Assembly: GCF_040544485.1 (NCBI RefSeq)
Contig: NZ_JBDZDV010000001.1
Coordinates: 854,597 to 918,596, forward strand
Length of the DNA: 64,000 nt
Direction of reading: 5' to 3'
Source: Lacicoccus halitifaciens
Lineage (GTDB): Bacteria > Bacillota > Bacilli > Staphylococcales > Salinicoccaceae
This document shows positions 60,144-64,000 of this stretch, piece after piece. The position numbers were made by a program, and so were the translations under genes. Position 1 is the stretch's first letter; each line of letters opens with the position of its first letter. The notes under the pieces were generated by a model. That model saw nothing but the letters and a program-made list of their open reading frames with translations. It ran no database searches and was not told the origin of the DNA.

Positions 60144-61946
60144 TCATTTCTTATAGTTGAAGTCCGGGATGCTTTCCCAGCGTTCTTTCATATAATGTGC
60201 GGCAAGCTTCGGCCTGCGGTCACGCGTAAATATGCCCTTCCTGTTCCCCTGGACCCTGATCACGCCCTGGCTTGTTTCAAAGTCTGCGAAATTCCATATA
60301 TGCTCACCGACGAAGTTTTTCGTCTTATCGAAGACTTCATGATTCGCTTCCAGGTATAACTTCTGGTATTCCTCTGTGAACATGATCGGATCGACTGCAT
60401 GCAGTCCGGCAACGGTATCTGCACCGTACTCTGTCATAATGATCGGTTTGTCCGGGTACTCGGATGTATAAAAATCGAACTCCTCCTGGAGTGCGATTTT
60501 CGCATCCTCCAGATCACCGCTCTGGGAATACCAGCCGTAGTAGCGGTTCATCCCCAGTACATCAACAAGACCTGCCACCTGCTCTGTTTCCGGTGTGGAC
60601 ATCATATGCGTCACGACTGTGGCCGGACGTTTTTCAGGGTCGAGCTCTTTTGTCAAATCATATAATGGTTTGAAGTATTCATATGCCCCTTCTTCTTCAG
60701 ACGCAGGTTCGTTCGCAATGCTCCACAGCACAACCGATGGATGGTTCTTATCACGGGCGATCAAGTCCCGGATGACGTCTTCGTGGTGTTCTGCCGTCTT
60801 AATCTCTTTCCATGTATCTTTCTTTTCAGCATCTCCAAACATTGTCGCCATGAAGTTTAAATGCACCCCGACCGCCGAAGTTTCGTCAATCACAACAAAG
60901 CCTTCCCGGTCGGCAAGCCGCATCATCTCTTCTGAATAAGGGTAATGCGCCGTTCTGAATGAGTTCGCCCCGATCCACTTCATCAGATTGAAGTCCATCA
61001 CATTTGCCGCTTCATTGAATCCCCTGCCGTTGATGTGGACATCTTCATGTTTCCCAAACCCTTTGAAGTAGAATGGTTCTCCGTTGATCCTGAACTGACC
61101 CTCTTTGACCTCAACCGTCCTCAACCCTGTCGGAAGTGTATAATGGTCGACTGTTTCGCCGTCACCGTCTTTAAGGTACACATGGAAGTTGTACAAATAG
61201 CTGTCCAACGGCTGCCAGAGCTTGGCATCCTCAATCTTTGCACTGCCGCTTGCGCCTTCCCCTTCATAAACGATGTTCCCCTCTTCGTCTTCAACTGCGA
61301 TTTCCACCGTTTCCGCCGTGCCTGCAACTTCCACGTTATAGTTGAATGCATATTCATTACCCGTCTGCTCTGTAAATACCTTCAGGTCCTGAATGTGGTT
61401 TTCAGGCACCGTGTAGATCTTGACCGGACGGTGGATACCTGCATAATTGAAGAAATCGAAGTTCGGGCTGTTATATCTCTTCGTACGGCCGTTCACTTCT
61501 TTTTCCTCGTACATCCCGACCGGCAATGTGGATTCATCTAATATATTATCCACCGCGACCGTCAGCCTGTTCTGCCCATTTTCCAGATGTTCATTCACGG
61601 CCACTTCGAACGGCAGGAATCCGCCTTTATGCTGGGTGATCTTTTTACCGTTCAAGTAAACTTCCGCATGGTGCGTGACAGACCCGAACCTCAGGATGAT
61701 CGTCTCACCCAATAGCATTTTAGGTACGGTGAATTCTTTTTCATACCATACCGTCCCCACATGATTTCTGATTTCTTCATAAACAGCCGCATCGTTGTAA
61801 GAGGCCGGGACCGCCATATGCCTCTTGGTATCGAGCTTATCTTCATACCATTTTTCATCGTGGCCATTACCTTCGTCCACCTTGAATTTCCATATACCTG
61901 ATAGATCGATGACATTTCTTGTTTCTGTTGTGATTGGATATAGCAT
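60144..61946 (-). CDS. uidA: Beta-glucuronidase, glycoside hydrolase family 2
   Basis: The 600-residue GH2 enzyme has the sugar-binding, immunoglobulin-like and TIM-barrel domains in order. The acid/base is Glu413 (SIANEPASEEEG) and the nucleophile Glu506 (IMTEYGADT), positions close to E. coli UidA (413 and 504). The NxK motif, Asn568-Arg-Lys570 in QGNRKGIFTRDRRPK, recognises the uronate carboxylate and supports glucuronide specificity over galactoside. No signal peptide, so it is cytoplasmic. GGAGAGA precedes the ATG. It follows the GPH symporter by 39 bases and releases glucuronate for UxaC. Confidence 0.94.
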   Translation of the reverse strand: MLYPITTETRNVIDLSGIWKFKVDEGNGHDEKWYEDKLDTKRHMAVPASYNDAAVYEEIRNHVGTVWYEKEFTVPKMLLGETIILRFGSVTHHAEVYLNGKKITQHKGGFLPFEVAVNEHLENGQNRLTVAVDNILDESTLPVGMYEEKEVNGRTKRYNSPNFDFFNYAGIHRPVKIYTVPENHIQDLKVFTEQTGNEYAFNYNVEVAGTAETVEIAVEDEEGNIVYEGEGASGSAKIEDAKLWQPLDSYLYNFHVYLKDGDGETVDHYTLPTGLRTVEVKEGQFRINGEPFYFKGFGKHEDVHINGRGFNEAANVMDFNLMKWIGANSFRTAHYPYSEEMMRLADREGFVVIDETSAVGVHLNFMATMFGDAEKKDTWKEIKTAEHHEDVIRDLIARDKNHPSVVLWSIANEPASEEEGAYEYFKPLYDLTKELDPEKRPATVVTHMMSTPETEQVAGLVDVLGMNRYYGWYSQSGDLEDAKIALQEEFDFYTSEYPDKPIIMTEYGADTVAGLHAVDPIMFTEEYQKLYLEANHEVFDKTKNFVGEHIWNFADFETSQGVIRVQGNRKGIFTRDRRPKLAAHYMKERWESIPDFNYKK

Positions 61947-61985
61947 TGAAATCTCTCCTAAATAATTTTTATATGAATAAACTAC

Positions 61986-63536
61986 TTATCTCCTGGAATC
62001 ATCGTCTTCTGAGCCTTCTTCAATACCCCGACCCGGATCAGCAGCTGCCTCTGCTCTTTTCTTATCACGTGCATCCAGTATGAAATTCTTAGTTTTGTTC
62101 AATTCTTCCTGGACTTCAGCCATTTTCTCTTTTGTCAGAGGATAAAACCGCATCGCAATGATTGAAATGACCCACCCGGCGATCGGGAATCCTAATGCCG
62201 TGATCATCGCCACCCAGAATATCCCGGTCGTCATTTCATCGGTCACCGTCGGGAACTCATCGCCAAAGCCAATCAGGGCAACCAGAGCACCGATTACAAA
62301 TGGCGTCAGACTGGACACCAGCTTATCAACGAAGGAGAACAATGCAGAAATCATGCCCGGTATATACCTGCCCGACGAATATGTTTCGTAGTCGGAGACA
62401 TCCGCAATCATCGGTATGACGATTGAGGGCGTCAATGAACTGATGGCCCTGCCGGCTGAATACAGGATCAGGAATGCAATCGATAGTACACCCCAGTTGC
62501 CGAGCGCAAACTCTTCCGGGTCAAACAGCACCATCAAGATGAAAAGGATGGAGAATGAAATCGCACCAATATAAGAGAACAGCACCAATGCGCGCCTGAG
62601 CCCGAGGTTCTGAGCGTACCTGACACCAAAGAAAATGAAGATCAAACTTGGCACAAGGACGATCAACCCAAACTGTCCACTCAGCGCAAAGTTGCCCATC
62701 AATATGCCGAAGAACATGACCTGCACAACCTGCTGATTCATGAACATCGCTGCAAACTTGTCGGTCGCAGCTGACAACACGAGCATCTGCAGCGCCCTGT
62801 TCCTTTTCAGCACCGGCCAATAATCCCTAAACCTTGTCCGGACGTTCACTTCCTCTATTCCGTAAAACTCTTTCCTGTCCTTGCCCCAGATTGCGATGAC
62901 GGCGAGTACTGTGAAGAGTGCTGAAACGGCTGCGAATGTCAGTGACAATTCAACAAAATAGCCATAAGTGAAATCTCCGTACCTGCCCATAAGATATTGT
63001 GAAGCATATACCTGTCCAAAAGTGAACAATGACAATGTAAACACCGCATCAAAGATCGAGAACAACGGCCTCTGCCTCGGATGGTTCGTGAGCACGGTCT
63101 GCGCCGCCCGGGTCACCGTCGTCTGCATTGTATACCCGATGATATAGATGAACTGGAGCACTATGAACACCATCATCTGCATGTTCTCCGGAAAGAGATG
63201 CAGGACATTGAACATTAGCAAGAACGCTGTGAGCAGGATCAGGTTACCGATGACCATGATCGGCCTGAATTTTCCGAGCTTGGTTTCCGTCCTGTCGATA
63301 ATGAATCCTATGATGGGATCGGTGATGCTGTCGAACACCCGCATCAGTGCGAGGATGGTGCTGACTGTCATGACAGCAAGCCCCGCAATCCCGGCTGCAT
63401 AGTAGGTCACAAACCCCATACCAAACAGGAAAATATTTGTCGCAGTATTGTTCAGTGCAAAGAATGCAATCTGCCACAGTTTTGCTACATGATATTTTTC
63501 CCTTGAGAAATCACCTTCCAATTTCGGCCTTGCCAT
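61986..63536 (-). CDS. GPH-family glycoside/glucuronide:cation symporter
   Basis: The 516-residue protein has about 12 membrane segments and the GPH motif region FDSITDPIIGFIIDRTETKLGKFRPIMVIG near residues 69-98. The C-terminus is hydrophilic and acidic, as often in MelB relatives. It is co-transcribed with uidA and therefore most likely a glucuronide carrier equivalent to UidB. A cre site lies immediately upstream of its RBS (AAAAGGGGAGAAT) and a ROK-type operator about 120 bases upstream. Cation use (Na+ or H+) cannot be told here. Confidence 0.88.
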   Translation of the reverse strand: MARPKLEGDFSREKYHVAKLWQIAFFALNNTATNIFLFGMGFVTYYAAGIAGLAVMTVSTILALMRVFDSITDPIIGFIIDRTETKLGKFRPIMVIGNLILLTAFLLMFNVLHLFPENMQMMVFIVLQFIYIIGYTMQTTVTRAAQTVLTNHPRQRPLFSIFDAVFTLSLFTFGQVYASQYLMGRYGDFTYGYFVELSLTFAAVSALFTVLAVIAIWGKDRKEFYGIEEVNVRTRFRDYWPVLKRNRALQMLVLSAATDKFAAMFMNQQVVQVMFFGILMGNFALSGQFGLIVLVPSLIFIFFGVRYAQNLGLRRALVLFSYIGAISFSILFILMVLFDPEEFALGNWGVLSIAFLILYSAGRAISSLTPSIVIPMIADVSDYETYSSGRYIPGMISALFSFVDKLVSSLTPFVIGALVALIGFGDEFPTVTDEMTTGIFWVAMITALGFPIAGWVISIIAMRFYPLTKEKMAEVQEELNKTKNFILDARDKKRAEAAADPGRGIEEGSEDDDSRR

Positions 63537-63554
63537 AAAATCATTCTCCCCTTT

Positions 63555-63568
63555 TGCAATCGCTTACA
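63555..63568. promoter_or_regulatory. cre site upstream of the GPH-uidA operon
   Basis: TGCAATCGCTTACA satisfies the cre consensus TGNAANCGNTNNCA on both strands. It lies 19 bases upstream of the GPH start codon, overlapping the 5' leader. CcpA binding would block elongation when preferred sugars are present. Confidence 0.65.
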
Positions 63569-63658
63569 AACAGTGTTATAAAAATTAGTCATTCAATAAC
63601 ATTAGAATGTCTACAGATATTTCCCCTCAGTATCAACCCAATGTTTGATTTAATATAA

Positions 63659-63679
63659 TTAATTTATCAATTAAACTAA
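63659..63679. promoter_or_regulatory. ROK-type operator candidate 3
   Basis: TTAAT-N11-ACTAA: nine of ten half-site bases match the 53444 site with identical 21-bp length. It is upstream of the GPH-uidA operon. The stretch 63680-63900 contains nothing I can support. Confidence 0.5.
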
Positions 63680-63903
63680 TTATTATTTGTAATATATCAT
63701 ACTGAATCTCATTGGACAATATAAAAAAGTGATTAATTAGAAAATATAGATAATTTGTTGGGCAAGTAAACCAAATAGATATATGTTACTTCTTAATTAT
63801 CAGAAACTCCTGATGAATCCTGCAGGCAAGCCACACTGTGTTTTAATAAAGACCATCAAACCTGTGACGCAACATTCGAATCTGAAGATGCGCCAAAATG
63901 AAA

Positions 63904-63925
63904 AAGGGGCTGGGACATAAAGCCC
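63904..63925. repeat. Short intergenic GGGCTGGGACATAAAGCCC element
   Basis: GGGGCTGGGACATAAAGCCC forms a small hairpin (GGGCT...AGCCC). GGGACA-containing intergenic elements of this general kind are frequent in staphylococci. It is seen once in this window, directly ahead of a terminator. Confidence 0.35.
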
Positions 63926-63935
63926 TTCGACAGGT

Positions 63936-63985
63936 AAAAAAAGCGGCGATCCATCTGTAAACCCAGATGGATCGCCGCTTTTTCT
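63936..63985. terminator. Strong terminator near the window end
   Basis: A perfect 21-bp stem (63937-63957 with 63964-63984) around six bases, with A- and T-runs on the two sides. It is probably bidirectional and belongs to genes beyond the window edge. Confidence 0.75.
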
Positions 63986-64000
63986 ATATGCCGGCAGACA

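Noticed and set aside
1..64000. CRISPR arrays, tRNA or rRNA genes, intact transposases, classic riboswitches
   Set aside because: No regularly spaced repeats, cloverleaf-like sequences, transposase frames or recognisable riboswitch cores were seen while reading; a covariance-model scan was not possible.

Overview
ORGANISM. The window reads as chromosome from a low-to-mid GC Gram-positive of the Staphylococcaceae type, most like a halotolerant relative such as Salinicoccus or Jeotgalicoccus. This is inferred, not searched. The evidence is strong AGGAGG-type ribosome binding sites, TTG starts, lipobox lipoproteins, an LPXTG-type wall protein, an OatA-like O-acetyltransferase, cre-like sites, very acidic proteins, and four tripartite transporters of families usually driven by ion gradients. 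No rRNA, tRNA, CRISPR array or intact insertion sequence was seen.

LAYOUT. 1-6.3 kb holds small housekeeping and unknown genes: two zinc-ribbon membrane proteins, a C45 peptidase-like hydrolase, a decayed antitoxin-like gene, an ABC-class ATPase and an unknown protein. 6.3-17 kb is uronate/aldonate locus 1. One minus-strand operon (lacI, Ldh-type reductase, TRAP dctPQM, Zn-alcohol dehydrogenase, uxuA, uxuB) diverges from uxuA-kdgA-kdgK. 17-22.8 kb has decayed genes, an LPDTG surface protein, a 669-residue lipoprotein and a thioredoxin-reductase-like flavoprotein. 23-29.9 kb is a tricarboxylate locus: TctCAB transporter, PrpF-like isomerase, LysR regulator and an FAD dehydrogenase resembling TcuA. 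30-35.7 kb has a DUF6241-like protein, an AT-rich insert with a DUF4393 (Abi-alpha-like) gene beside a fragment of a polymerase paralogue, an O-antigen-ligase-like protein and an OatA-like acyltransferase. 36-44 kb is a nine-gene catabolic operon predicted to degrade anthranilate through 3-hydroxyanthranilate. It is followed at 44.3-49.3 kb by a TRAP transporter, an IclR regulator and an MFS carrier. 49.7-63.5 kb is uronate locus 2: lacI diverging from kdgA-kdgK, uxuB diverging from a ROK regulator, a dctPQM-uxaC-uxuA operon, and a GPH symporter with beta-glucuronidase.

HOW THE GENES WORK TOGETHER. Locus 2 is a complete glucuronide route. The GPH carrier imports glucuronides and UidA frees glucuronate. 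UxaC makes fructuronate, UxuB mannonate, UxuA 2-keto-3-deoxygluconate (KDG), KdgK the 6-phosphate, and KdgA pyruvate plus glyceraldehyde-3-phosphate. Locus 1 repeats the lower half and adds two oxidoreductases, which suggests aldonates such as L-gulonate enter at fructuronate. The two LacI genes share a double-palindrome operator. The ROK regulator appears to have a 21-bp TTAGT-N11-ACTAA operator at three promoters. In the aromatic operon an HpaB-type monooxygenase, a flavin reductase and a dedicated FAD synthetase would make 3-hydroxyanthranilate. A dioxygenase, ACMS decarboxylase, semialdehyde dehydrogenase, RidA-type deaminase, decarboxylase and hydratase would carry it to 4-hydroxy-2-oxovalerate. 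The final aldolase and acetaldehyde dehydrogenase are not in this window.
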